Origin: Heliopora coerulea
Lineage: Eukaryota > Cnidaria > Anthozoa > Scleralcyonacea > Helioporidae
Assembly (NCBI GenBank): GCA_030142905.1
Contig: JASJOG010000045.1
Location: 1,342,501 to 1,406,500 of the forward strand
Length of the DNA: 64,000 nucleotides
Direction of reading: 5' to 3'
This document shows, piece by piece, positions 1-10,690 of this stretch; position 1 is the first letter of the stretch; every line of letters begins with the position of its first letter. The translations under genes and the position numbers were made by a program. Below the pieces are notes generated by a model that worked only from the letters and a program-made list of their open reading frames with translations, ran no database searches and was not told the DNA's origin.

Positions 1-56
1 GTAATATTCAGGCCAATCATCACGCGGGATTTTCGATTATCACATGTGTAATTATA

Positions 57-617
57 CCGGGTGTCCCTAAAAAATGTATACACACTTTGAATGATTATAA
101 ATACAATGTTTATTAAAATATATCTAGCTAAGTGTTATAATCCAAGTTAAAGAAGACAAGTGTAGAATCTTTTAAGTTATTGCAGGTTTTCGAACTGATG
201 ACCGTTCTGGTACAGGCACTGCTGATAATGCGAACAGATGGAATTGCAAACATCACGAATCATTTCATTTGGTGTTTGGGTGCATTCTCTTTCAATTGCT
301 GCTCTCAACTCATTGACTGTGGCAGGTTTTGTGCTATAAACCTTATCTTTGACGTATCCCCATAAAAAAATGTCTAGAGGTGTGAGGTCTGGTGAACGTG
401 GCGGGAATTCAATGCTACCTCTTCGCCGAATCCATCTGTTCGGCAGATTTTCGTCAAGATAGGCTCATACATCACCATGGTAGTGGGGAGGTGCTCCATC
501 TTGCTGGAAATAAAACTCCTCATCTCCAAATTGCTCACGAATGCGTGGCATTCGAAAGAAAGTTTGAGCGAACTATAATCATTCAAATTATGCATACATT
601 TTTTGGGACACCCCGTA
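57..617 (-). mobile_element. Internally deleted mariner/Tc1-type DNA transposon
   Basis: The two ends are terminal inverted repeats of about 40 bp: the left reads CCGGGTGTCCCTAAAAAATG and the right, read inward on the minus strand, CGGGGTGTCCCAAAAAATGT, with similarity continuing into a shared GAATGATTATA. TA dinucleotides flank both ends (55-56 and 618-619), the target duplication of the IS630/Tc1/mariner superfamily. The inside holds only the C-terminal part of a transposase on the minus strand, joined near 560 to sequence belonging to the transposon's 5' end. The element is therefore a 561-bp non-autonomous deletion derivative. Confidence 0.85.
177..560 (-). pseudogene. Mariner-like transposase, C-terminal fragment (DDE superfamily)
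   Basis: Minus-strand translation gives the typical C-terminal catalytic part of a DDE_3/mariner-like transposase. In order it shows FGDEEFYFQQDGAPPHYHGD (the second catalytic Asp region), NLPNRWI, then PPRSPDLTPLDIFLWGYVK with the third acidic residue region, and a C-terminal helix ending FENLQ before TAA at 177-179. A TGA lies in frame just after HGDV. The N-terminal DNA-binding domain and first catalytic Asp are missing through the internal deletion, so no active enzyme is possible. Family assignment rests on the motifs seen; the exact DD34D/E subgroup cannot be told because the first Asp is lost. Confidence 0.85.
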
Positions 618-619
618 CT

Positions 620-2343
620 TAACTAGATTATTGATTCACTGTAGTTATGGTGGACAGTGTGGGTATTTATTAATGATGTAAATAGGATACTGCGTGGACA
701 TTTTTACTTACGATTGCATTCAGTAACGTCAGTTACCAGCCTTTGAACTTTTTAATATCCACCACTACCCATGTCTACTAAGTGTACTTAGTATATAACT
801 ATTAACTTTTTTTTCAGGAGGTCTACCCTTGACGAATACAATCGCCAGTTTGGCGTTAGCCAGAGTAAAATTAATAAGTTGCCAAATGACAACTGTACAC
901 ATTAAAAGGTTAAATAACAAAGAAGCATGGCCCAATTTATGTGTTATTCCTACTCGTTTTTGGCGCTGATTCACTACCTAACTTTAATTGCCATAGCGTA
1001 TAAGTTTACGCAACGCCGGATTAACCCTCGGGGGGGCCCTGTAACCTAACCATTCTTTGGGGCCCTACTAAACAGACAATAATTCCACGGTAAAGACTAA
1101 TGAAGCGTGTTTTAAAGTCCGCTGCTTCGAATGCCATTTAAAAAGATGCTTATTTCGACCTTTTTTATTCCGAATAAATTATTGGCACAATTTATGTCAC
1201 CTTTTTCGAATCATCCCGCTCTTTTCAACATTCCGCTAGTCTGAATGTCTTATTCGGTCCCTTAGTGAGACCCAATTTTTATATACAGTAAAATTTCACG
1301 TTTTCCCTCAATCATTTAGTCTACAGTGTCTACTGTAATAGTAATACAAACACTAAAACTCGTTTACTCTATCAAAGAACATGCCTTTCTTCCCGACATC
1401 AAATTTTCGGGAGGAGCCTTTCGTCGGTGGACCCGTAACCTATAGGTTACCAAGGTTAGTGGCTAATTTGGCGTTGAGTTTACTTAGTCTCTACACTTTG
1501 GTATCCTGGTGAAAATTGGTCAGTAAAATATTCCAAATACATCGGAAATTTTGTGTAATGTGATTCCCAGCCGTTCCTTGGGAAATTTCACTGGGAATTC
1601 GGATGTTTGCCCCGCCCCTTAACAAACTTGGAAGTGAGTTAGCATTAATCGATAAGTTTGTGTCGGACCTGACGTAAATATTAGAGCTATTGTAAGACCT
1701 GTTAAATACAATTATGTTTGACAGGACTACCCGCCAATATTTGACGTGATTGAGATTACGTTTACGGAATGAAATGATGTATGTCTTCGTTCGAGTTCAA
1801 TATGGCACGAAGCAGCAGTGAATACGGACGGTACAGCCGTCGCGTTCGCGCATTCCGCACAGAAAGCATGTGAAACCTTCATTTTTTTAGCATGAACCAT
1901 TTGAAAACGTTTATGGAGTTAATTTTTGATTTTACAAGATAAGTCTTAGCTTTGAAAAGATTACGAGTTAATTAACTTCTGAATGGAAATAACTTTAAGT
2001 GCATTAGTTGTCGGCGATTAGTCGTCATAAGATAAACTTCTAACACGAAAAGACATCTTTGGTCTAAACTCTCAAAATTGACAATTGATATAAAGAACAA
2101 ACGGTTTAATATTCAACGAGCTCTGGAATTTCTTGGGATTGCCTGCCAACTAGGGTTTTGGCATCGTCCACATGTCAACCTTTCGAAAAGTTTTTGTTTT
2201 CAATGCTGAAGGAAAAAATTATGACAGGATAGATTTAGGCTTAACAATTGGCCTTTCACTGACCACCTTTCCTGTAAAATTTTTACCATCTTGGAATGGT
2301 CACGTCGTGTGTCAAATAAAATAGTATGAAGCATTTCACGGTA
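620..2343. other. No gene recognised
   Basis: About 1.7 kb with no coding stretch I can support. It holds a G-run at 1028-1036 and AT-rich unique-looking sequence. No terminal repeats or tandem arrays were noticed. Confidence 0.5.
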
Positions 2344-2372
2344 TATTATTATTATTATTATTATTATTATTA
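2344..2372. repeat. (ATT)n microsatellite
   Basis: About ten uninterrupted copies of the trinucleotide TAT/ATT, seen directly in the sequence. It lies about 140 bp beyond the 3' end of the neighbouring LINE remnant. Confidence 0.9.
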
Positions 2373-2512
2373 AAGTAATTTATTTCTCCATTCTGGCTTT
2401 TCAGAAATAATTACAATTAATGATTATGTACGTTACAAATCTATATTTACATTAACATCATTAATTACTCAACCTACGTGAATTTAAACTATATATTACA
2501 ATTAATAACAAG

Positions 2513-2572
2513 ATAAAAAGTTAAAAAGTTAAAAAGTTAAAAAATTAAAAAGTTAAAAAGTTAAAAAGTTAA
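2513..2572. repeat. 8-bp tandem repeat (AAAAAGTT)n, LINE 3' tail
   Basis: Seven or so copies of AAAAAGTT with one AAAAAATT variant, directly next to the stop codon of the minus-strand LINE ORF. On the element's own strand the unit is AACTTTTT. Its position marks it as the simple-repeat 3' terminus of the LINE. Confidence 0.85.
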
Positions 2573-4285
2573 CTATTCATGCAGCTATTCCAACATTCTT
2601 TATATAGTTTTTTCCTTATTAAAATCTTAAAAGTTTCGATATTAGAAATATTCTTAATATCATCCTCAAGTTCATTCCATAGTTTAGTCGCCCTATATAT
2701 AAATGAACGCTGCCCGTTGCAGTTCGATAAAAGGGAATCTGTAACTCCCCTTTACATCTTGTGTCTCGGTCATGTGTTTGCGACCTGGATATAAATCTTC
2801 TGGCTAGATATGATGGGGCTAAGTCATTCAAGCATTTAAATGTCATAACAGCATCTTTGTATTGTAACATATAATCAACAGGCATCCAATCTAATTGTTT
2901 CAGTGCAGGCGTGATATGGTCATACTTCTTTGTACCTGTGACGATTCTTGCGGCAAAATTTTGTACACTCTGTAGTTTAATTATGTTCTTCGTTGAAGTA
3001 TTTGCCCACACTGAGGAACAATAATATAGTTTACTAAAAACTAAGGCATTTATAATCACTTTTAAGGTCCGATTGTCCAAAATGTGTTTGACTCGATTAA
3101 TTTGACAAAGGGACTTTGTGCATTTGGAGACTACTTGGACAATATGTTCATCATAACTCAGGGTTTTGTCAAACTCCATCCCTAAATCTTTCGCTGAAGA
3201 AACGGGTCGTAGTATCTTTCCAAGGAAGGGTACTCGAAAGTCCTGAACTTGACTTAACACTTGTGGGGTACCAAATAGAACGAGTTTAGTTTTTCCAGGG
3301 TTGATGAGTAGGCTACTAGAGCAACACCATGCAGCAACTCTCTTTAAATCGTTCTCAAATTGGGTTCCCCAAGCACTGATGTTTTTCAATGAAAATGACA
3401 AATACATTTTTGAATCATCGACGTACGATTCCAAAGGACAAACTGTAGGAACGTTAGGAAGGTCGTTAATATAGATGTTAAATAATGCCGGGCCAAGTAT
3501 AGAGCCCTGAGGCACTCCATGTGTGATCATGCGAGCTTCTGAAAGTATATGACCAAGTCGCACTGACTGCCTTCTTTCTGAAAGATAACTCTTAAACCAA
3601 GCAACGGCCTTCCTGGATACACCCAAGGAACGCAGTTTCTCAAACAGCAGTGAATGTTCAATACTGTCAAACGCCTTTGATAGGTCCAACAACACCACCG
3701 CCGTTAACTCTTTCCTATCAATAGCCTCGAGAATCATATCTGACACAAATATATTAAACGTTTCTGTTGAATGTAACTTCTTGTTTCCAATTTGATGGTC
3801 CGTGAGACTCTTTTCCTGAGACATGTATTCCATTAATTGATTCAGTGCAACACGTTCACATACCTTCGAGGCCACAGCAGTAAGGATACAGGGCGATTGT
3901 CATTCGGCGTTTCATGATCCCCTTCTTTGAGAATTGGAATTACTTCTGAATGTTTCCAAGCTGCTGGAAATACTGAAGTTAATAAGGAGCAGTTCACAAT
4001 CTCAGTCAGCGCGGGAAGGATAATAGGTAGGGCATCTTTCACAGTAGCGAGTGAAACTTTATCTATTCCAGGGGCCTTATTTGTTGGAAGAAGGTTTACA
4101 ATTTTACGTATTTCATACGATGTTAAACGACGGAATTGAAATTCATCCTCTTCATCTCTTAATACAGGATTATTTTGTCGTAGAAAGGCGAGATTACTCT
4201 TAGCACTTAACGCTTTAGCCTCATCAGCAACTCTGGCCCCTTGTATTTGTATCTGGCCAGATACAAATACAAGCGAACCTGACAA
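2573..4285 (-). pseudogene. LINE reverse transcriptase, frameshifted
   Basis: Two overlapping minus-strand frames (3842-4285 and 2619-3875) make one RT with a frameshift near 3870. Motifs in order: KAPGIDKVS (palm start), VVLLDLSKAFDSIEHSLLF (motif A, catalytic Asp), HGVPQGSILGPALFNIYIND (motif B), and SYVDDSKMYLS (motif C, YVDD). A second frameshift near 2720 moves the last 40 or so residues into another frame, where NGQRSFIYRATKLWNELEDD and a tail running to TAG at 2573 can be read. The enzyme copies element RNA at a nicked target site; this copy cannot be made as one protein. Confidence 0.85.
4240..4273. repeat. 34-bp perfect palindrome at the LINE 5' end
   Basis: Each 17-base arm is the exact reverse complement of the other, centred between 4256 and 4257 (centre TGGCCA), with no spacer. 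One arm belongs to the LINE coding strand; the other starts the next repeat block. It probably arose as a fold-back or inverted duplication when the truncated LINE copy was joined to the target. Confidence 0.85.
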
Positions 4286-4445
4286 TTACTCTCCTTTTGA
4301 CTCTGAAGATGACCGCCGCTAAGGCTGTCGAAACGTCAGTCACTTCAACCAAAAGTCTTTCTCAAGACTACACTAACCTGGACGATCAACTTCCTCAAAC
4401 ATGTTACGATTCTCCCAGGTTCAAACCATTTACTTTAGTGGAGAA
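4286..4445 (+). mobile_element. Hammerhead-bearing terminal repeat fragment (Penelope-like type)
   Basis: A short block containing a hammerhead core followed by AAGTCTTTCTCAAGACTACA and GAACGATC/GGACGATC-type sequence. A diverged copy of its second half occurs at 14565-14670, which shows that it is a repeat. Penelope-like elements are known to carry hammerhead ribozymes in their terminal repeats, so I assign it there. It ends where the gypsy Gag zinc knuckle frame begins, so either it inserted into the gypsy element or the two were brought together by rearrangement. Confidence 0.5.
4303..4341 (+). ncRNA. Hammerhead ribozyme motif
   Basis: Core CTGAAGA (4303-4309) and GAAA (4330-4333) flank an imperfect stem II (GACCGCC against GGCTGTC with one mismatch). 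They are followed by a minimal stem III CGTCAG and the cleavage-site UC. All invariant core bases of the CUGANGA..GAAA..UH pattern are present. Stem I pairs through UUGA/UCAA beyond an internal loop. Activity is plausible but untested. Confidence 0.5.
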
Positions 4446-5408
4446 GAAATGTTATAATTGCTCCAAGAACGGTCATTTTGCAAGAATGTGTCGAGCACCG
4501 AAAAAACAAGGCAAATCTCAGCAGCGTCAGAAACCGGAGTTGGAAATAAAGTTAAATACCTGAGTGAGAACAATACGAGAAGACGGGAAGATAATGAGGA
4601 CGATTCGTCAAACTCAGATTTTGTGTTTAAAACAGAAGCCCTAGTATCAGGCCTACCGACAGTTCAAGTGCAAATAAATGGTATAAAAGGTCAAGCAGAG
4701 GTAGACTCTTGTTCCACAGCTAACATTATCGATGAAGAACGTTTCGACTTGCTCCAAAATGCTTTGAAAGAGAAGTTGAAACTCAAAATAGCGACTACTA
4801 AGTTGGATGCATATGGTCAAAGCAAACCTATCCCGTTAATTGGCAGTTTCGAAGCTGAAGTAGAAAGCGTGGGCACTGGTAATAGAACAATGGCATGTTT
4901 TTTGGTGGCCAAAGGTAGAACGAAGTCAAGACCACTATTAAGCCTTGATACAAGCGTAAAGTTAGGTGTATTGACGATAACAAACTACACACGAGCCCAT
5001 GAAACCGAAGACATCCCTGCTTCGCCTAACTTGAATTCCACGAGAAACCAGTCCAATCTGCCTATCAGGAAGGAGATGAACTGTCTAACAATACAACATC
5101 TACTGAACACCTACAACGATGTGTTCACTGGACTTGGTAAACACAAGAGGATCAAAGCCAAGCTGATCGTTGATGAATCTGTCACGCCAATTGTACACAA
5201 GCAGCGCAGAATCCCCTACAATCTACGAAGAAAAGCCAAAGAGGAGGAACAGAGATTGGAAAAGGTTGGTATCATCGAAAACGTTCCGGATAATCAACCA
5301 ACAACATGGTGCACAAATCCAGTAATTGCTTCAAAGCCACACAACCCTGATGCGATTCGTTATTGTTCAGATATGCGAGTTCCCAACACAGCTAAAGAGA
5401 CCAGTTAA
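4446..5408 (+). pseudogene. Gypsy Gag zinc knuckle and protease region
   Basis: The first frame (up to 4563) contains a CCHC knuckle, KCYNCSKNGHFARMCRAPKK, that would bind genomic RNA. The next frame (4458-5408) overlaps it by about 100 bases. It carries a retropepsin-like segment, VQINGIKGQAEVDSCSTANI, where the catalytic Asp is kept (VDS) but the canonical Gly of D-S/T-G is Cys. The N-terminal part of the RT begins about residue 190 with KQRRIPYNLRRKAKEEEQRL. The frame stops at 5408 inside the RT. Confidence 0.75.
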
Positions 5409-6463
5409 AGAAGTTCTAACTACTAGCGATATCAAGTTCAAATTAGAGGGAGGTAAAATTTTCAGCGTATTGGATATGAACAAAGGGTACCACCAGATTG
5501 AACTGGACGAAGAAAGTCGACATCTTACTACATTTCATGCAACCCAGCAAAAGATGAGGTACGCCAGACTAAACTATGGTACCATATCATCACAAGATAT
5601 TTTTGATAAGGTAATGGACGACACAGTCGAGGGATTGAATGGTGTTTTGCACATAAGAGATGATTTTATTGTATACGGGACGAGCGAGACAGATCACGAT
5701 GAAGCCTTGGAATCACTTTTAAAACGCTTTAGAGAATGTGGATTAACCTTTAACCCGAAGAAATGGAAATTCCGAATACCCGAGGTAGAATTTTTTGGAT
5801 TTATTTTCTCTGGCCAGGGAGTCAAACCATCACCAGCCAAAGTTCAAGCATTAAAACAGATGAGTTCACCAACAAATGCAGCAGAAGTTCGATCGTTACT
5901 AGGAATGGCACAATACTCAGCTCAGTTCATCCCACGATTTTCCGAAATTACTGCACCGCTCCGTTATCTCATTCGTAAGGATGCTAAATGGAGATGGACG
6001 AGCTCAGAGCAGAATTCATTCGAAGAATTACAAGAAACATTATCACGTGACTCCGTTATGGAGTATCACGAGATTGGGCGAGAAACCAAGCTGAAAGTTG
6101 ACGCTGGACCAAATGGCCTAGGTCTCATCCTGCTACGAAAGAAAGAGAATGCATGGAAACCAGTAGAGTTTGCAAGTAGTAGTTTAACAGAGACGGGGAA
6201 AAGGTACTCTCAGCTAGAAAAAAGAAACTCTTGCCATCAGATGGGCTTGCGAACGATGCTACATGTATCTAATTGGAAGCACCTTCGTTGTAGAAACTGA
6301 CCACAAACCTTTATTGTCACTATTCAACAACCCCAACAGCTATCCACCGTTACGAATTGAACGATGGTTACTCTTCTTACAGCAATTTGATTTCAAGCTG
6401 ATCTACTGCCCCCCGGAAAGGAAAATGCCGCCGACTATCTTTCAAGACACGCTATCCCAATAA
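5404..6463 (+). pseudogene. Gypsy reverse transcriptase and RNase H region
   Basis: A frame ending at 6300 holds the RT core: FSVLDMNKGYHQIELDEES (motif A with catalytic Asp) and LHIRDDFIVYG (motif C; the usual Tyr/Val-x-Asp-Asp reads I-R-D-D, so one position differs). It also holds the connection segment VEFFGFIFSGQGVKPSPAKV and SLLGMAQYSAQFIPRF. RNase H begins with LKVDAGPNGLGLILL (first Asp). It continues in the next frame (6263-6463) with FVVETDHKPLLSLFNN. The frame changes near 5400, 6290 and 6460 disrupt the polyprotein. Confidence 0.8.
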
Positions 6464-6678
6464 CGAAGACAAACAAGAAAGACAGCGAGGCAAGACGAAA
6501 CATCGTACAAAGGATTGTTAACGATACTCTCCCTAAATCAATCTTACTTACAGAAATTCAGGAAGCAACGAGAGAAAATCCTCAGATTACCAAGTTGGTA
6601 TCGTATATCCAGCAAGGGAAATTTCGAGAATGTCGAAAAGATCCACTAACCAGTTGCTTTGCAAAAGTATTTTAAGAG

Positions 6679-7467
6679 TTGAGCTATGTCGAAGGCATAA
6701 TAATGCGAGGACATCGGATCGTAATTCCAAAGAACTTAAGGAAAAGAGTTATCGAGATTTGTCATGAAAGTCATATGGGTATCGTGAAGACCAAGCAACT
6801 ACTAAGATCCAAAGTGTGGTTTCCAGGAATTGACCAACAAGTTGAAAATCTTATTGCTGATTGCTTACCGTGTCAAGCCAGCACCAATAGAACGGCACGA
6901 GACCTTTTCGGCATGTCACCACTACCGAAAGGTCCCTGGGTCCAAGTATCTGCTGATCTATGTGGTCCTTTTCCTACTCGAGAGTCAGTATTGGTAGTAT
7001 TGGACGCCTATTCGCGGTATCCCGAAATCGAAATTGTGAAAAGTATATCGGCCGAATCTATCATCCTAGCATTCGAAAGAATTTTCTCCATACATTGAAT
7101 TCCTGAAGAGGTGAAGACAGATAATGGTACTCCGTTTCAGAGCCAGGCATTTGAAAAATTTTCGAAGGAGAAAGGATTCAGTCATCGGAAAATTACACCT
7201 GTTTGGCCAGAAGCAAATGGACAAATCGAGAACTTCATGAAGGATATTGGTAAGGTTGCAAAAATATCCCAGTCCTCGGGAAAAGATTGGAGAAAAGAAA
7301 TATACATCTTTCTGTCAAATTATCGGGTAACGCCGCACCCAAGTACACGAAAATCACCGTACGAGTTATTAATGAATAGGTGCGTCCGAACAAAACTTCC
7401 TGTTATCCTTCCCGACAAGCCAAACCATAAAGTCATCAACAATGATCAGAAGCAAAAGACAAAATGA
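6679..7467 (+). pseudogene. Gypsy integrase
   Basis: An N-terminal HHCC zinc module (HESHMGIVKTKQLL then CLPCQA) is followed by the catalytic core. The core shows SADLCGPFP (first Asp), KTDNGTPFQSQAF (second Asp), and PVWPEANGQIENFMKDI (catalytic Glu), spaced as a DD35E integrase. A TGA at 7096-7098 interrupts the core between the first and second Asp. This enzyme would join the cDNA ends to host DNA; this copy is interrupted. Confidence 0.85.
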
Positions 7468-7945
7468 AGAAATATGCTGACAAGTCCGAAATGTCAGCAC
7501 TTACGACATACGAAGCGGAGATACCGTCCTTGTGAAACAACCGAGAAGAAACAAGCTCAGCACACCCTTCGAAGTGACGCCCTACATTGTGGAAACAGTA
7601 AAAGGATCAATGATTACCGCTAGAAGAACAACCGATAGAAGGCGAGTAACCAGAAACAGCTCCCACTATAAGAAAATCCAAAAGGCCAGACGAAACTATA
7701 AACAGTCAGAGGTTATGCCAGAAGAAGAAAATCAATGGTCATGGAATTTTGAAGAGGAGTCGAGAGCAAGTATTCAGCCAGAAGCAGAGAAGAAGACGAA
7801 TACAACAGGAACTGAGGAGAGCTACATAGTTGAAGACTACATGGAAGACCCTGATCAATCGCAAGTAGTTACTGAACTACTAACAGTCCGCAGAAGTGGA
7901 CGAACTCGAAGAAAACTTGTTTGGACACAAGATTACCAATTATAA
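7468..7945 (+). pseudogene. Gypsy polyprotein C-terminal tail
   Basis: After frame changes near 7467 and 7532, a 137-residue frame continues from the integrase. It is rich in charged residues and ends RRSGRTRRKLVWTQDYQL before TAA. The RSGR-type basic motif near the C-terminus is common in gypsy integrases. No chromodomain is recognised. Confidence 0.6.
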
Positions 7946-8100
7946 GATAAAAACAAGGATAAGTAAAAAATTAATTAGAAAACTTTGCATAATTCTATAC
8001 TATTTTGAACATTGGAAAAAAAAAATTCGAGAAAAAATATCCTTGCTATGTATACATATATACCTATTACAAATATATTTAAGTTATTTATCTTTCTTGA

Positions 8101-8239
8101 AAAAGGGGAGAAATGTAGTGTCCATAATATATTCACAATTGCACGTTAATGAGATGCATTAGTTTATGCTGTATATAAGTAGAAGACCGAAATAAAATAT
8201 TGAGATTCCTAGTGTATTCGAACGAGTGAAGACACTATA
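8101..8239 (+). repeat. Polypurine tract and short 3' LTR of the gypsy element
   Basis: AAAAAGGGGAGAA (8101-8112) is a typical polypurine tract, followed by TGTAGTGTCC at 8114 and ending GAAGACACTATA near 8239. The inverted ends TGTAGTGTC / GACACTATA fit an LTR of about 126 bp. A TATATAAG-like box and AATAAA (8192-8197) lie inside, as expected for promoter and poly(A) signal. No partner 5' LTR is in the window, so the length is inferred from the inverted ends. Confidence 0.6.
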
Positions 8240-9533
8240 AAACGTACTGCTCAGATATTTGACCAAGTTCTTAATGAAGTTACCAGTGCTGTTGGTGTCT
8301 GGGGAACAAATGGTATCTGTCGACTGTACAACCTGAATGGTAGAAGAATGAATGACATTTCAGATCTCTTCAAAGGTGATTTTTTCATTGCTGTTGGAAA
8401 TGAAAGGCTACAACTTTCTGATTTGGATGATATTATTCAAGAAGCAACCTGTAAACCCTCAGTCACAAAGAAGACAAGGTTAGCATCAATTAACAGTGTT
8501 GGCGATGATGACGTTAGTCAGATTGAAACTGGACCAAAATCAACGTACAAGGTTAAGAGAAACTCTGTAAAACTTCCTTCCATTGGTAGAAGAATCAATA
8601 ATGAGAATAAGTCGGATAATTTCGAGGCCAATGTGGACCTCAATGAAAATAAAAAACACAGAAGAGCTATGAACATTGACTCAAAGAAAAAGCAAAGCTT
8701 CATTGCTGAAGAACCAAAGTCTAGTGATCATACCAAATCAAATGCAACAATTGAAACCAGTCAAGCTGTGAAAGATAACTATACACGTACCAGGATTAAA
8801 AAGCATGATGTTGAGAAGAAGGGAATTGCTTTGATGGAAAAGCAACACTCTTATGGTTATAATAAATCTCTGAAATATGGCAAGCTTGAGAAGGATCAAA
8901 CCAGATTGAAACCTAAAAATATGGAGGATGTTTACACTATCGGAGAAAAAAATTGGAGATGGTAATTCTGCTGTTGTGAGAACTGGAACAGGTAAAGTTA
9001 CAAAAACAAAATATGCCCTGAAAATTATTGATAGAAAGAAGATTGAAGGAAAAGAGGACATGTTGAAAGATGAGATAAGGATAATGAAAGGCTGTTGTCA
9101 TGTTAATATAGTTCAACTGTATGACACATTTGAAACACTGTTTGATGTTTGTTTGGTAATGGAGTTGGTGGCTGGAAGAGATTTATTTGATGAAATATCC
9201 AACTCAGTGAAATTTGAAGAAGTTTTAGCAAGTTCATTTGCTAGAGATATTGCAAAAGCATTGAAATATCTTCATCAGCAAAACATTGTACATTGAGATG
9301 TGAAACCTGAGAATCTGCTGGTAAGGAACTTATATAAATTTTCAACATCTCACCCACAAATCTATTTGTACTGCAGTAAGGTTGGCAAGGATAGTAATTT
9401 GAGTATAGTCCAGAATGATGAAGGTACACTTATGTTAAATAAGATGTTGGGCCCTGTGACCACACAGATTTTTGAAGATCATATTAAGGGGCAGGGCTTA
9501 TCACCAAGTACATTCACAGAAGTTGACTTTTGA
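8233..9533 (+). pseudogene. DCLK: Doublecortin-like kinase (DCLK) processed pseudogene
   Basis: An intronless stretch encodes part of a doublecortin repeat (FDQVLNEVTSAVGVWGTNG, then ISDLFKGDFFIAVGNERLQ). A long charged linker follows, then the N-lobe of a Ser/Thr kinase: glycine loop KIGDGNSAVVRTG, YALKIIDRKKI with the ATP-binding Lys, and hinge LVMELVAGRDLFDEI. The catalytic loop reads IVH-stop-DVKPENLLV, where the Arg of HRD is TGA (9296-9298). An extra A in the run near 8947-8953 shifts the frame just before the glycine loop. The C-lobe breaks off soon after. DCLKs are microtubule-binding kinases. Lack of introns plus stops and truncation point to a retrocopy; it starts at the gypsy LTR end. 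Confidence 0.75.
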
Positions 9534-10160
9534 ATGGGTATGTTCAATCATTTTAGATTATGCAAGTTGAGTGACAGACTAGCCACAGTCTCTTACACTG
9601 TATTACCATCACAGTAATAAAACAACAAAAAGATGCATAAAATATTTAAATATGCTTGTGAGTAAAACTGACCTGTATAATTCTGTGGTGCCTAAAGTAG
9701 CATATGACAGATTTTTCATACTTATCTAACTGTTTAAGGCAGAGCTTTCAGTTTAACAGCTTTCAGACACATTTTGGTGAGAAGTACATGTGTTGAAAAC
9801 TGTCCTGGATAGATTGCCACTGCAAAATAGTTGTGGAAAATCTTAAGATGGTCCCTTAAAACATGGTTAAGGACACCCATCTTTTGTGTGACATGAAACA
9901 GATTGTCAGTATAGACCAACACTGCCAATGTCAACAAAAGTTTCTTGAGGGAGATTTGATGTCACACTGTCAGGATATCACTAATTCTGAAGACTTATTT
10001 AATAAAAGTAAAGTTAACCTACAATAGTCAGTTTACCCATGTGGGATGGTCTTTTCTGGAGCTCTAGGGAGAACATTTTAGGTATTGTACCAACTGATAG
10101 GGTTATCCAGCATAAAATTAATAAAGGTGCAGTACTTTACTTTGCTTTACTTTACTTCTA
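9534..10160. other. No gene recognised
   Basis: AT-rich sequence downstream of the kinase retrocopy. No ORF with recognisable motifs and no terminal repeats were seen. Confidence 0.45.
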
Positions 10161-10690
10161 CAGTGGAACCCTGTTAATACGACCATCGTTGGGCCGAAAA
10201 ATTTGGTCGTATTAACGGGGTGGTCGTATTAAGCAGGGTGGATCAGACACGTAACAAATGTTTTTCTTAAATGACGTCATGGCAAACGGAGTGAGATTTC
10301 AATTAGCAGAACGCTAAAACCACAAAATAATCCAGAGGTAAATTTTATTAACTGGACACAACTCAACATAATTAACCAAATGAGATAAAGAACCTTGATA
10401 ATAAGCCCCTATATTAGTTATTTAAATTTGTTTAGGTTTTAAAAAATCTGTAAGCTTCTGTTGGTTTTTCCGACACTAAAGCCAATCGGTTTGAGCTTGG
10501 CAGATTACTCTGGCGAGCTCATTTGCCGTTTTTGAATTTCCTTTCTGTTCGAGAAAATCCAAAGCATCCTGCATTGAGGATATTGCCTGCCGTTTTCGCT
10601 TACAATTTGTCCAAAGATCCAAAGTTGCTGTGGTCCTTATATCAGCCCAAGATGTTCAGGATAAAGAGAGATCTCTTGGACTGATTGAAA
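10161..10690 (-). mobile_element. Pogo/Tigger-like transposon remnant with transposase C-terminus
   Basis: The left end CAGTGGAACCCTGTTAATAC is preceded by TA. It is followed by iterated motifs GGTCGTATTAACGGGG and GGTCGTATTAAGCAGGG, in the same arrangement as the subterminal repeats of the Tigger at 60838. Just inside, the minus strand reads a transposase C-terminal tail: TATLDLWTNCKRKRQ, ALDFLEQKGNSKTANELARV, an in-frame TAG, then NQQKLTDFLKP and TAA. No matching right end was found, so this is a truncated remnant. Confidence 0.55.

Larger units (their letters stand above)
2513..4273 (-). mobile_element. 5'-truncated non-LTR retrotransposon (CR1/L2/jockey-like)
   Basis: A minus-strand LINE remnant. 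Its coding part encodes only the reverse transcriptase and C-terminal region; no endonuclease is present, the usual result of 5' truncation during target-primed reverse transcription. The ORF ends in TAG at 2573-2575 and is followed at once by a short tandem-repeat 3' tail (2513-2572) in place of poly(A), as in CR1/L2-type elements. The 5' boundary coincides with a 34-bp perfect palindrome (4240-4273), beyond which a different repeat begins. Clade placement is by overall look of the RT and is tentative. Confidence 0.8.
4446..8239 (+). mobile_element. Degraded Ty3/gypsy LTR retrotransposon
   Basis: On the plus strand in order: a Gag CCHC zinc knuckle, aspartic protease, reverse transcriptase, RNase H, zinc-binding HHCC and DDE integrase, and a C-terminal tail. 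A purine-rich polypurine tract (8101-8112) and a short LTR follow. The order protease-RT-RNaseH-integrase is that of Ty3/gypsy. No 5' LTR or complete Gag is present; the left side runs into a hammerhead-type repeat. The polyprotein is broken at several places, so this is an inactive 5'-truncated copy. Confidence 0.85.
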
